A DNA stretch of 18,287 nucleotides from an uncultured Hyphomonadaceae bacterium (GCA_938049795.1 CALLCD010000098.1:1-18287), one strand, 5' to 3'. Shown: positions 8,477 to 16,567, numbered from the stretch's first letter. Translations and numbers: made by a program. The notes: generated by a model not told the origin, from the letters alone.

Positions 8477-8563
8477 TGCCTTGGCTCCTCATCGGTGTGA
8501 GCAACAGTCTAAGCAAACCCTGCCCCGTAAGGCCAGCCGCCTGCGCTGCGGCACAAGCCCACA
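8477..8563 (-). other. ccmI-ccmF spacer: ccmF ribosome binding site, small hairpin, no ccmE
   Basis: This 87-bp gap is the only sizeable break in the otherwise overlapping kinase-ccmI-ccmF-ccmH run. On the minus strand it holds a GC-rich 5-bp stem with a 7-nt loop (8536-8552) with no T run, so it is not a standard terminator, and then GAGGAG (8485-8490), the ribosome binding site for the ccmF TTG. In many alphaproteobacteria ccmE sits here; no CcmE coding remnant is visible. Confidence 0.4.
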
Positions 8564-9304
8564 TCACGGCTCTTCGCGCTCAGGTGGGAGAGCGGATTGG
8601 TCGGGTTCAGCCACTTCAGACGGCTCCGGCGCGGCCTCTTCGGGCGGTGTTTGAAAGCTGATCGAGCGGCCTGTCACCGCCGCCACGCGCTCGGCGAGCG
8701 AGGTTTGCGCCGCCGCATTGCCCTCAAGGCGCAGCCATAGTCCGTCCCACGCCAATTGTGCGGCATCATCATCGCCATCCTGCCATTCGGCAACCCCGAC
8801 CATGAAACCGGCATGGATCTGTTTGGGGTCCACTGCGACGGCCTGTTTGTAGATACGCTTGGCCTGCGGACCGATGACGCCGCCGCCGAGACGTGTGATC
8901 GCATCGGCCATGCCAATCATGGCAGGTACAAATTTGTCGTCGCGGCGCAAAGCCGACTGGAAGGCCCGGATCGCGTCCTCATCGCGGCCTTCGCCTGCCA
9001 TCATTTCCCCAATTACGAAATGCGGACGCGGATTGTCCGGCTGTTCGAGGATCAGGTTTTCAAATTGCGCGAGCACTTCGGCGCGTGACCTTTGTTCGGG
9101 CGCGACTTGTTCAAGCTCGGCAATGCGGGCCTGATAGGGCTGATCGGGCAACCCTGCGCGGCCGATAAAAAGATAGCCAACGCTGACGAAAAATCCGGCC
9201 AACAGAATGGCAATCACGGCGCGGTCCCCCCGCCCCATAGCGCGGGCCAGTTGCGACGCGCCCAGCACGGCACAAAACCCAAAAAACCAGACAAACCAGA
9301 TCAT
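8564..9304 (-). CDS. ccmI: Cytochrome c biogenesis TPR protein CcmI (CycH), short form
   Basis: CcmI is the apocytochrome c chaperone of the CcmFHI complex. This 246-residue protein has a transmembrane helix at about 2-20, an unusually short cytoplasmic loop (about 21-28, RAMGRGDR), and a second helix at about 29-48. The conserved GLPDQPY entry to the periplasmic part follows, then a TPR region of about 150 residues (PDNPRPHFVIGEMMAGEGR and repeats) and an acidic, proline-rich tail. Classical CcmI proteins are about 350-420 residues, with a leucine-zipper-like cytoplasmic domain of roughly 70-90 residues between the two helices; that part is missing. Its ATG overlaps the upstream kinase stop by 4 bp. 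The order with ccmF and ccmH supports the call; a generic TPR/NrfG-like protein is the alternative. Confidence 0.85.
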   Translation of the reverse strand: MIWFVWFFGFCAVLGASQLARAMGRGDRAVIAILLAGFFVSVGYLFIGRAGLPDQPYQARIAELEQVAPEQRSRAEVLAQFENLILEQPDNPRPHFVIGEMMAGEGRDEDAIRAFQSALRRDDKFVPAMIGMADAITRLGGGVIGPQAKRIYKQAVAVDPKQIHAGFMVGVAEWQDGDDDAAQLAWDGLWLRLEGNAAAQTSLAERVAAVTGRSISFQTPPEEAAPEPSEVAEPDQSALPPEREEP

Positions 9305-10692
9305 GCGCGCGGCAACCTCAATGACGCCCGCAAACCGCCAAGATCGGGCGCCTCATCGAGCACAAATGTCCCCTCGTAAAGATCGGCCAATTCGGTAACA
9401 ATTGAAAGCCCTAGCCCGGTGCCCGGTGCTGCCTCATCCAGTCGCACCCCCCGCTTGAGCGCGGCAATGCGCCCATCAGGCGAGAGGCCCGGACCGTCAT
9501 CATCGATCCATATATCAAGCATGGCGCCGGACACCCTGACCTTGGCGCAGACCTCGCTGTCGGCCCATTTGCAGGCATTCTCCAGCAAGTTTCCGGCAAT
9601 CTCTTCGAGATCCTGTTTTTCGAGCCGGACATGAAGCTCCGGTGCGCAGTCGACACTGACAAGGATCTGGCGCTCGGCAAACAGCTTGTTAAACAGCCGC
9701 GCAAGATCGTCGAGCACCGGCCCCACTTCGCACCGCGCCCCGACCGTCTGCGCCCGCGCCGCAGCGCCTGCGCGTTTGAGATAATGCTGCACATTGTCAT
9801 GCATCGCGCCGATCTGCCGACGGACCACATCGTCCAGCGGGGTTTTGCCCGTCGCCTCGTTTTTCATCACGGCCAGCGGGGTCTTGAGCGCATGGGCGAG
9901 ATTGCCAACATGGGTTTTCGCCCGTTCGACAATGCCGCGATTGTGTTCGAGCAATTTGTTCAGTTCGAGATTAAGCGGCAGGACTTCACGCGGATAATCG
10001 GTTTCCATCAGGGTCCGCCGCCCCGCACGCACATCGGCAATGTCCGCCTCAATCCGGCGCAAAGGCGCAAGCGCCGAGCGGATGCCGAGCAGCAGAGCTG
10101 TGAGAAACCCGATGCCCAAAGCCGCCATGGTCAAGGTCAGAATTAAAGTGAAGCGGAAGGAGCCGCGATCTGTCTCGGAGCGGTCGAAGCCGACCACAAG
10201 CACAACCGGTTGGTCGAGCGCGGACAGGATCATGGCTTGGCCGACCATCCGCAAAGGTTCGCCGCCCGGGCCAACCCCGTCAGCGCGTTGCGTTTGTCCG
10301 GGGGTTTGCGCAATGGCATCGAGCGTCTCCGCCGACCAGGGTAAATCCCCGTCCCAGATGCTGTCTGATTGGGCTACCGACATAAACCGCCCCGCCTCAT
10401 TGCGCATCAGCACCGCCCAATATCGCCCCGAAAGCGGTGTTTCGAAAAACGGGTCGGACGGCTCACGATCCGCATCAATGATAATACGGCCCGACGCATC
10501 CGCATCTACCGCGCGTTGCAGCGTCGTCACCGTCCGGTCCAGTTCATTGTCGAGAATGGTTACAATCTGGCTGGTGTAGAGCGTCGAGAGAATCAGTACG
10601 ATCCCGCCGAGCAACACCATGCCGATCACGCCTGCAGATCCCATAAGCCTGCGGGCCAGTGAATTTTCCGAGATGATCGCAAAGCGTTTCAT
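9301..10692 (-). CDS. PhoQ-like sensor histidine kinase
   Basis: This 463-residue inner-membrane sensor kinase pairs with the adjacent PhoP-like regulator. Transmembrane helices lie at about 18-40 and 181-203, enclosing a periplasmic sensor of about 140 residues. A HAMP-like segment (about 204-255) is followed by the phosphoacceptor helix VGNLAHALKTPLAVMKNE (His267), whose HALKTPL form is typical of the PhoQ-like subgroup. The ATP-binding part shows NLLENACKWA (Asn372), DDDGPGLSPDGR and GTGLGLSIV. I chose the ATG at 10692; an in-frame TTG at 10716 would add 8 residues, and neither has a clear ribosome site. The stop overlaps the ccmI start, linking this signalling pair to cytochrome c maturation. 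The signal (divalent cations, peptides or redox) cannot be inferred from sequence. Confidence 0.93.
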   Translation of the reverse strand: MKRFAIISENSLARRLMGSAGVIGMVLLGGIVLILSTLYTSQIVTILDNELDRTVTTLQRAVDADASGRIIIDADREPSDPFFETPLSGRYWAVLMRNEAGRFMSVAQSDSIWDGDLPWSAETLDAIAQTPGQTQRADGVGPGGEPLRMVGQAMILSALDQPVVLVVGFDRSETDRGSFRFTLILTLTMAALGIGFLTALLLGIRSALAPLRRIEADIADVRAGRRTLMETDYPREVLPLNLELNKLLEHNRGIVERAKTHVGNLAHALKTPLAVMKNEATGKTPLDDVVRRQIGAMHDNVQHYLKRAGAAARAQTVGARCEVGPVLDDLARLFNKLFAERQILVSVDCAPELHVRLEKQDLEEIAGNLLENACKWADSEVCAKVRVSGAMLDIWIDDDGPGLSPDGRIAALKRGVRLDEAAPGTGLGLSIVTELADLYEGTFVLDEAPDLGGLRASLRLPRA

Positions 10693-10739
10693 GCGTTTGT
10701 CATGACCAAGCCGCAAACTGCCGTCAAGCGCGCAATCTG

Positions 10740-11420
10740 CTAGCCCAGATGCCCATCAGCGTCAGGATTGATCAGTCGATAGCCAAGCCCGCGTTCGGTC
10801 TGGATGCGTTCGGAGCCGATTTTTTTACGCAAGCGGCCGATGAAAACTTCAATCGTGTTCGAATCGCGGTCAAAATCCTGATCATAAATATGCTCGACCA
10901 GTTCCGTGCGCGGCACAACCCGCCCCTGATGATGCATCAGATAGGATAAGACGCGATATTCATGCGCGGTCAGCTTGATCGGTGCGCCTTTGACCGTGGC
11001 CCGCGCCGAACGCGTATCCACCCGCAACACGCCACATTCGAGCGCCGCCGCCGAATGACCGGTTGCCCGCCGCAGCAAGGCCCGCAGGCGCGCCAGAAGC
11101 TCTTCGGTGATGAAAGGCTTGGTCAGATAATCATCCGCACCAGCATCAAATCCGGCGACTTTTTCGCTCCAGCGGTCGCGGGCGGTCAGGATCAGCACAG
11201 GAAAGTCCCGTCCGTCCTCGCGCCAACGCTCAAGCACAGACACACCGTCCATTTTCGGCAAGCCAAGATCGAGGATCACCGCGTCATAAGGCTCTGTATC
11301 ACCTAGGAAATGTCCGTCCTCACCATCGGAGGCGAGGTCCACCGCATAGCCTGACTGAGAGAGTGCATCGGCCAATTGCCGACGCAGGTCCGGATTGTCT
11401 TCGACAACAAGTATTCGCAT
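10740..11420 (-). CDS. PhoP/OmpR-family response regulator
   Basis: This 226-residue transcription factor has a receiver domain (1 to about 115): acidic residues EDN at 7-9, phosphoacceptor Asp51 in VILDLGLPKMDG, Thr79 in LILTAR and Lys101 in YLTKPF. The winged-helix domain (about 125-218) includes KLTAHEYRVLSYLM and NTIEVFIGRLRKKIG, close to the PhoP/QseB/PmrA subgroup. GGAGG lies 9 nt before the ATG and overlaps the end of the PepSY gene (stop 5 bp away), so the two genes are cotranscribed and probably translationally coupled. It should work with the PhoQ-like kinase encoded next. Target genes are unknown; autoregulation of the PepSY gene promoter is a reasonable guess. Confidence 0.95.
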   Translation of the reverse strand: MRILVVEDNPDLRRQLADALSQSGYAVDLASDGEDGHFLGDTEPYDAVILDLGLPKMDGVSVLERWREDGRDFPVLILTARDRWSEKVAGFDAGADDYLTKPFITEELLARLRALLRRATGHSAAALECGVLRVDTRSARATVKGAPIKLTAHEYRVLSYLMHHQGRVVPRTELVEHIYDQDFDRDSNTIEVFIGRLRKKIGSERIQTERGLGYRLINPDADGHLG

Positions 11421-11425
11421 AAAAT

Positions 11426-11752
11426 TTAGCCTCCGGTCGAACTAGTAACACGTCCGCTCTCGGCGTCCACTATTAACCTGAGCTTGCGGCCATCATCGGT
11501 GATCCAGTCAATATGGTAGTCCGCGCCGCCGCCTTCCCTGGAGAAAAGCTCCGCATTGAGATAGGATCCGCCGAACTGGCGTTTCAAACTCTGGATCACG
11601 TCGCGCAGGGGCTTTATGCGGCCGTTTTCGCTGGCATTGCGCGCCTCACCGGCCGAGAATGAATTGCCCCAGCCTTGCGCACTTGCAGGCGCAGATAAAC
11701 CCGCCACACCGAAGGCAAATAGCACTGCAACAAAGATCGTCCGCCAGTTCAT
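11426..11752 (-). CDS. Small secreted PepSY-domain-like protein
   Basis: This 108-residue protein has a clear Sec signal peptide: a charged start, a hydrophobic core at about 6-20 and a likely cleavage after ASA at about residue 25. The mature part of about 83 residues resembles one PepSY domain: a helix (IKPLRDVIQSLKRQF), then strands ending in LRLIVDAESGRV, the usual 'vDA.tGkv' finish of PepSY. AGGTGG lies just before the ATG. It leads the PhoPQ-like operon; in other bacteria small PepSY proteins often sit beside such pairs and may inhibit proteases or modulate the sensor. That role is inference; the family call is moderately firm. Confidence 0.75.
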   Translation of the reverse strand: MNWRTIFVAVLFAFGVAGLSAPASAQGWGNSFSAGEARNASENGRIKPLRDVIQSLKRQFGGSYLNAELFSREGGGADYHIDWITDDGRKLRLIVDAESGRVTSSTGG

Positions 11753-11815
11753 CCCACCTCTCTTAGCAGCGTGTCACTGAACCCCCCGTGAATGTATCAC
11801 TCAGCCTTACCTGAA
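11753..11815 (-). promoter_or_regulatory. Intergenic region ahead of the PepSY-PhoPQ-ccm operon with AGTGAYAC repeats
   Basis: These 63 bp lie between the dnaJ stop and the PepSY start. On the minus strand AGTGATAC (11794-11801) and AGTGACAC (11771-11778) form a direct repeat 23 bp apart, about two helical turns, separated by a G6 run. OmpR-family regulators bind direct repeats, so this is a candidate operator for the downstream PhoP-like protein. No clear -35/-10 pair and no strong terminator for dnaJ is seen. Confidence 0.25.
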
Positions 11816-12709
11816 TTATGACATCTGCTTAAGAAACTTCCTCAATTGCTTCATATCGGTATCGTTAAGCATAATTTCAAGTCGTGCATAGAGATGACCT
11901 GCTTTGCCAGAGCGCTGAACGCCTTTGCCGCGCAGCCTTAAAACCGCCCCTGTATTGGAGCCTTCTGGCACTTTCAGGCTCAGCGGGCCAGAGGGTGTCT
12001 CCACGTCGACGGTTCCGCCTAAAACGGCTGTTTTCAAGGAGATAGGCACGGCCATGCGGACATCATCGCCATCGCGCGTCCAGTCTTTGTGGCCCGCAAC
12101 CGACACCTCGACCAGCGCATCGCCAGGCGGTCCGCCATAGGGGGAGACCTGTCCCTGACTTTTGAGCCGCAAGGTCTGCCCCGTTTCGACACCGGCTGGA
12201 ATATTGACATCAATGGCCTGGCCATCGGCCATTTTTATCCGTCTTTGCCCGCCGGTAATCGAATCAGCAAAAGAAATATCGACCCGATACCGCACATCGC
12301 GGCCCTTGCGGGGGCCGGGACCGCGTCGCCCGCGTCCACCGCCGCCAAACAGGCCCGACAATATGTCCTCAAACGGGTCGCCAGCCTGCCCTCCGGCATG
12401 GTGGGAGCGCCGCTCATGGCCAAAGCCACCACCGCCGCCAAAACCTCCACCACCAAACCCGCCGCCACCACCAAATCCGCGCGGCTGGCCATCGCCATCA
12501 ATCTCGCCGCGATCAAACTTGCGCCGCTTCTCTTCATTTCCAAGAATATCAAATGCCGACGACGCCTTCTTGAACGCTTCAGCCTTGGCTTTGTCGCCCG
12601 GATGCAGATCAGGATGCAGCGCCTTGGCCTTTTTCCTGTAGGCGCGTTTGATCTCTGCCTCGTCGGCAGATTTGGACACGCCCAGAATGGCATACGGGTC
12701 AGAACTCAT
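11816..12709 (-). CDS. DnaJ-class (CbpA-like, class B) co-chaperone
   Basis: This 297-residue cytoplasmic J-domain co-chaperone stimulates the ATPase of DnaK-type Hsp70. The J domain spans about 4-68 with the HPD motif at 32-34 (LHPDLHPGD). A Gly/Phe linker with repeated GGFGGGG units spans about 78-97. There is no CXXCXGXG zinc-finger, so it is class B. The C-terminal substrate-binding beta-domains span about 138-290 with the conserved VNIPAGVETGQTLRLKSQG and GDALVEVSV blocks. It starts 65 bp after the GTA g15 stop on the same strand with only a weak ribosome site (GAAGAG) before the ATG. The J-protein call is certain; a link to GTA particle assembly is only suggested by position. Confidence 0.95.
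   Translation of the reverse strand: MSSDPYAILGVSKSADEAEIKRAYRKKAKALHPDLHPGDKAKAEAFKKASSAFDILGNEEKRRKFDRGEIDGDGQPRGFGGGGGFGGGGFGGGGGFGHERRSHHAGGQAGDPFEDILSGLFGGGGRGRRGPGPRKGRDVRYRVDISFADSITGGQRRIKMADGQAIDVNIPAGVETGQTLRLKSQGQVSPYGGPPGDALVEVSVAGHKDWTRDGDDVRMAVPISLKTAVLGGTVDVETPSGPLSLKVPEGSNTGAVLRLRGKGVQRSGKAGHLYARLEIMLNDTDMKQLRKFLKQMS
12419..12478 (-). repeat. Gly/Phe-rich short tandem repeat inside the dnaJ-family gene
   Basis: About 20 codons of near-perfect GGFGGGG units encode the flexible G/F linker (residues 78-97). Such low-complexity GGC/GGT runs can vary in length by slippage; multiples of three would keep the frame. Confidence 0.7.
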
Positions 12710-12774
12710 GAATCACTCTTCGTCACTGCGCGGTAAACCTAATGCGCCAAAGCCAAGAATGAAACCTCTGGCCC

Positions 12775-15700
12775 TCACAAGACCATATGAGCGGGCCAAC
12801 CGGACCGACCATCCGCCCCGATCTCGCGCACCTGCAAGACATCGCCTGCGCGCGCCGTCTCGGGTATGTACCAACGCGCTTGATCGACACGCGCATCCAC
12901 AACCATCTCGCCGCCACGGAGCACCTCGACGGCAAACCGCCCGACATTCTCCGCCGCTATATCCGCCCAATTGTCGCGGATTTCGGCCCCGCGCCGGACC
13001 CAGTTCGCCACCTGCCCACCATCGCTCGACACGCTTATCCGCAAATGCACCGGCGCAAACGCCAGCCCCGCCTTGTCCTCGAATGTGTCCGCCATAAGCG
13101 GCCCGAACAGTCCGCGCCCCTCCGCTTGCCAGACCATCTCAACCCCGCCTTCCTCGCGCCGCAGATTTCCGCGTCCGACCCGACCGTCGAGCAAGACGCA
13201 CAAAGCGCCCGCCTCGACATCAAGGATTTGGCTACCCTGCAAGCCGCGCAGCAATCCGGTCAGCTTGTATTGGCCCGCCCCCGTCAGCGCCGCATCGCGA
13301 TAGCCGATCAGCTCCCAACCGCTCGCATTCTGGACCAGAACCGGCCCCGCGCCTGCCAGAGCCGCTCCCTCGGGTAGCGACGCCAAGACTTCGCCGGGCA
13401 TATCAATATGCAACACAGCCCCCTCATCCCAGCGCCCGAGCGGTCCGGCCATCAATGGTGCCAGCAATCGCCCAGCCCCCGCCCGTTCGGGCAGTTCGGC
13501 TCTTGCGGTCAATTGCGTTGCCTCCAACCCTGCAGACACAATCACAGGCCCGGGCCATGGCGCACCAACACCTGCCAGCAATGGCCGCCCGTCCCCGATC
13601 GCGTCCGGCAAAACCGGCCCGTCAATCACCCAGATTTCCGGCTGCGCAAAATTGCCTGTCCCGCCCGCATCCGCCGCAGGTTCAACCGCGCGCACAATAT
13701 CCAGCTCGCCCGGGTCCACACGCAACTCTAAAGCCTGAGACATGGCTTGGGTCACCCCCGACACCCGCCAGACCTGATCACCATCACCAAGCCGCACCCC
13801 GTCGCCCGCTTCCAGATCAACATGTTCGAGCGCCAGTCCCATAGCCGCAGAATCCCCTTCTGCCGCCTGTTCGAGCATATAGTCCGCCACACGTTGCGCC
13901 CGCGCTTCGGTCATCAAAAGCGGCAGCGAGACATCAATCACGACGCCGCGATCCCCCTCTGGCACACGCGCTTCCACCGTCGCCGGCTGATACCCTTCCG
14001 CCCCGCCAATATAGGTCAACCGCAAAGCGCCGGGCGGTTTGTCGAGCAAACGCCGCGTGCGCTGCAAGCCGCCTTCGGTCAGCTTGTCCGCCGTAATCTC
14101 ACGCACCGCCGATTGCCCGCGATGACGGAACACCAGCCGGCCCTCGCGCTCAATGGCCTCAAGCCCATACGCGCTCATCAGTGGCGACAGCGCCCCACGC
14201 AAAGTCGAAACGCCAGTCAGCGCAAATCCGTCGAGCAGCCCCGTCACCTCACGCGCATCGGCCTCCACGCCCCCGCGCGTACAAATATCCATCAAGACAA
14301 GACCAAGCGCAGACACGCCTGCCCGCCCGTTCAGCCAATGCCCAAACGCCCAGTTCGCGCCATCAGACCAAATATCCTCGCGCACCGGAAACGCCGGAAA
14401 AGGCCGCGCATCCCACGCCCAGACATAATGTCCTTCTACCGCCGCCTGTGATTGCCAGAATGACAGCGCCACACTCAACGCCGCGCGCTGGAACACATCA
14501 TCGCGCTCCCCGTTTGAAAATGGCGGCAATGCGCTCTCGGAACTTTTCGGATCAAAAAACAGATTGGGCGAATTGCCGCCCTTGTCGAGCGCGGGAAATC
14601 CGATCTCGGACAATCGTATCGGCTTGCTCCCCGCCTGCCACGCCGTCGCCGCCGAAGACCTTACCCCGCTCGGCCGCTCATGATGGTCAGCCGCCCACCA
14701 GCCAAGCAGATCCTTTTGCCGGAACACCCAATCCTCGCCATGGGTAGTGTCGATGATCGGCGTCCGGTTCTGCACCTGCCGGTCCGCATCAGACGCATAA
14801 TACCAGTCATAGGCTTCCCCGCCCGTCATCTGATACCGTAAATAGTCCGGATCTTCCGCGCTACGATACCCCGCCAACGCATCAAGATGCTCGTCCCCGT
14901 CACGCCAGTCGCCGGTCGGCGGATACCAGTCCACACCCACAAAATCGACATTCTGATCCGCCCAGAACCTATCGAGCGGAAACAGCACATCGCCGCTGCC
15001 ATCACCCGGCGCATAAGCGCCATATTCGGTCCAGTCCGCGCCATAGGAAATCTTCACCTGCGGCCCCACGATCACCCGCACATCTGCCGCGAGCGCCACA
15101 AGCCCGTCCGCAAACGGAAACCGCCCCGCATCATCACGCAAACGGGTCACCCCACGCATTTCCGATCCGATCAGAAACGCCTCGACCCCGCCCGCCGCGC
15201 GCGCCAGCCAGGCATGGTGCAGGATAAACCGCCGGAACCCCCAATCCTCATCATCGCCGCGATAGCGCACCTCATCGCCATCAATCTCGAAATCATCGCG
15301 CTGCGCACTGCCCAGAAAGCTCGCAATCGCGCTCGCCGTTGCCTGGGACTGATCGGGCGACACAATCCGCCCGCGCCACGGAAACGCCGCCTGCTCGGCC
15401 CCGCCATAGGGATCGGCAAGCCCATTGCCCGGCGCAATATCCATGAACAAAAACGGCGACATGGTCACCGCCATGCCGCGCGCGTTCATCTCTCTAATGC
15501 CCTGCACCACAGCCCGGTCCGCCGGTGTGCCGCCATAATTGGGCGACCGCTGCGAATCTTCCACATCCCCTCCGGACGCGGACGTAATCAGCCAAGCCTC
15601 ATCACGATCCACCCCGCCCGCGCGCCAGGCATAAGGCCGCGTCGGCTTCTCGCGCCGTTCAACCCCGGGCCTGATCTGGCAATGCCCGGCCCGCAAATCA

Positions 15701-16563
15701 TCCCCAAACCAACCCACAGTCAGCGCCACACGGTCCACCTTCGGCAAATCCCGCTCCAACTGATCGAGCGAGACCAGCATATCCGTGCGCATCGTGCTTG
15801 TGTGCGTGTTCTCCGGCGTATCAATGTTCGGGAAATGGTTCTGCCGGACCGGCTCAGTGCCATAGACAAATTCGCCGCTCGCCGGAATCAAATTCACGCC
15901 GTGAACCAGATCCGACAGCCGCGCTTCATCCACCCCGCCCGACACCTCGCGCTGAATTTCGAAAGAGAGCTGCGGCAACCGGTTGCCAAACTGCTCCAGC
16001 GGCAAATCCTCAAACACCAGATACGCCGTCCCGCGATAAGCCGGCGCGCATCCTGCCCCTTCAATCGCCTCGATCAAGGGATCAGGCATCTGATCATCCG
16101 TGCCATGATAAAGCCTGTGCGGCAGGTCAGACAGCGCTAGCACTTCGCCATTGGACCAGACCCGATCCACACGGTTGATCTCGCCCTCGCACAGCGCCAC
16201 CGCAAAGCTTGCCGAATAGGTATAGTTCGACACACGCGGCCCGCCCTTGCCGCCACCGGCCCGCTCGGTCGTCCGCGTCTCCCGCAGCCGCGCCGCCCAG
16301 ATCACCTGTCCGCCAACCCGCATCCGGCCATAGACATTCGGCAGCCCTGCGCCTTCGCGACTTTCCATGAGGCGGATGCTCTCAATCCGCGGGCCTTCGG
16401 TCGTGCTACCAAAGATCGCCCCATCAATCCGGCTACCAACAAAATTGCCGACCGCGCCACCAATCGCTGCGCCCGAGATCGATAACCCAAACGCGCTAAT
16501 GCCCTGCGGCAAGAGCGTAGACCCCACCGCCTGCCCTAAACTTGATAATGCAATTTGTGCCAT
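12775..16563 (-). CDS. Gene transfer agent 'megatron' tail/host-specificity protein (RcGTA g15 homologue)
   Basis: At 1262 residues this is the largest gene here, close to RcGTA g15 (Rcc01698, about 1300). The protein forms the tail-tip/baseplate fibre that contacts the recipient. A hydrophobic glycine-rich N-terminal helix (about 9-55, GAAIGGAVGNFVGSRI) resembles the tape-like/membrane-active start of such proteins. The phage-tail-type domain follows, then a GTA-type TIM barrel (about 440-735) with GVDWYPPTGDWRDG, IGSEMRG (Glu468) and LSEIGFPALDKGGNSPN (Glu653), the two glutamates placed like glycosidase catalytic acids. The C-terminal third is the phage-tail-3-like and Rcc01698-type domain. 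It starts 4 bp after g14 with GAGGAC upstream. The frame is intact over 3.8 kb, which argues for selection. Glycosidase activity is inferred only. Confidence 0.95.
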   Translation of the reverse strand: MAQIALSSLGQAVGSTLLPQGISAFGLSISGAAIGGAVGNFVGSRIDGAIFGSTTEGPRIESIRLMESREGAGLPNVYGRMRVGGQVIWAARLRETRTTERAGGGKGGPRVSNYTYSASFAVALCEGEINRVDRVWSNGEVLALSDLPHRLYHGTDDQMPDPLIEAIEGAGCAPAYRGTAYLVFEDLPLEQFGNRLPQLSFEIQREVSGGVDEARLSDLVHGVNLIPASGEFVYGTEPVRQNHFPNIDTPENTHTSTMRTDMLVSLDQLERDLPKVDRVALTVGWFGDDLRAGHCQIRPGVERREKPTRPYAWRAGGVDRDEAWLITSASGGDVEDSQRSPNYGGTPADRAVVQGIREMNARGMAVTMSPFLFMDIAPGNGLADPYGGAEQAAFPWRGRIVSPDQSQATASAIASFLGSAQRDDFEIDGDEVRYRGDDEDWGFRRFILHHAWLARAAGGVEAFLIGSEMRGVTRLRDDAGRFPFADGLVALAADVRVIVGPQVKISYGADWTEYGAYAPGDGSGDVLFPLDRFWADQNVDFVGVDWYPPTGDWRDGDEHLDALAGYRSAEDPDYLRYQMTGGEAYDWYYASDADRQVQNRTPIIDTTHGEDWVFRQKDLLGWWAADHHERPSGVRSSAATAWQAGSKPIRLSEIGFPALDKGGNSPNLFFDPKSSESALPPFSNGERDDVFQRAALSVALSFWQSQAAVEGHYVWAWDARPFPAFPVREDIWSDGANWAFGHWLNGRAGVSALGLVLMDICTRGGVEADAREVTGLLDGFALTGVSTLRGALSPLMSAYGLEAIEREGRLVFRHRGQSAVREITADKLTEGGLQRTRRLLDKPPGALRLTYIGGAEGYQPATVEARVPEGDRGVVIDVSLPLLMTEARAQRVADYMLEQAAEGDSAAMGLALEHVDLEAGDGVRLGDGDQVWRVSGVTQAMSQALELRVDPGELDIVRAVEPAADAGGTGNFAQPEIWVIDGPVLPDAIGDGRPLLAGVGAPWPGPVIVSAGLEATQLTARAELPERAGAGRLLAPLMAGPLGRWDEGAVLHIDMPGEVLASLPEGAALAGAGPVLVQNASGWELIGYRDAALTGAGQYKLTGLLRGLQGSQILDVEAGALCVLLDGRVGRGNLRREEGGVEMVWQAEGRGLFGPLMADTFEDKAGLAFAPVHLRISVSSDGGQVANWVRRGAEIRDNWADIAAENVGRFAVEVLRGGEMVVDARVDQARWYIPETARAGDVLQVREIGADGRSGWPAHMVL

Positions 16564-16567
16564 AAAT

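Noticed and set aside
8536..8552. Transcription terminator between ccmI and ccmF
   Set aside because: Only a 5-bp stem with no T tract on the minus strand, and the downstream gene belongs to the same pathway.
12419..12478. Possible CRISPR-like or satellite repeat
   Set aside because: It is the coding Gly/Phe linker of the J-protein; units are short, in frame and have no spacers.
12710..12774. Terminator at the end of the GTA operon
   Set aside because: No stable hairpin followed by a T run could be found by eye in this 65-bp gap.
14887..16140. Long plus-strand open frame of 417 codons opposite the megatron gene
   Set aside because: It is a shadow of g15: composition rich in R, P, H and I, typical of a GC-rich antisense frame, no recognisable domain and no ribosome site.
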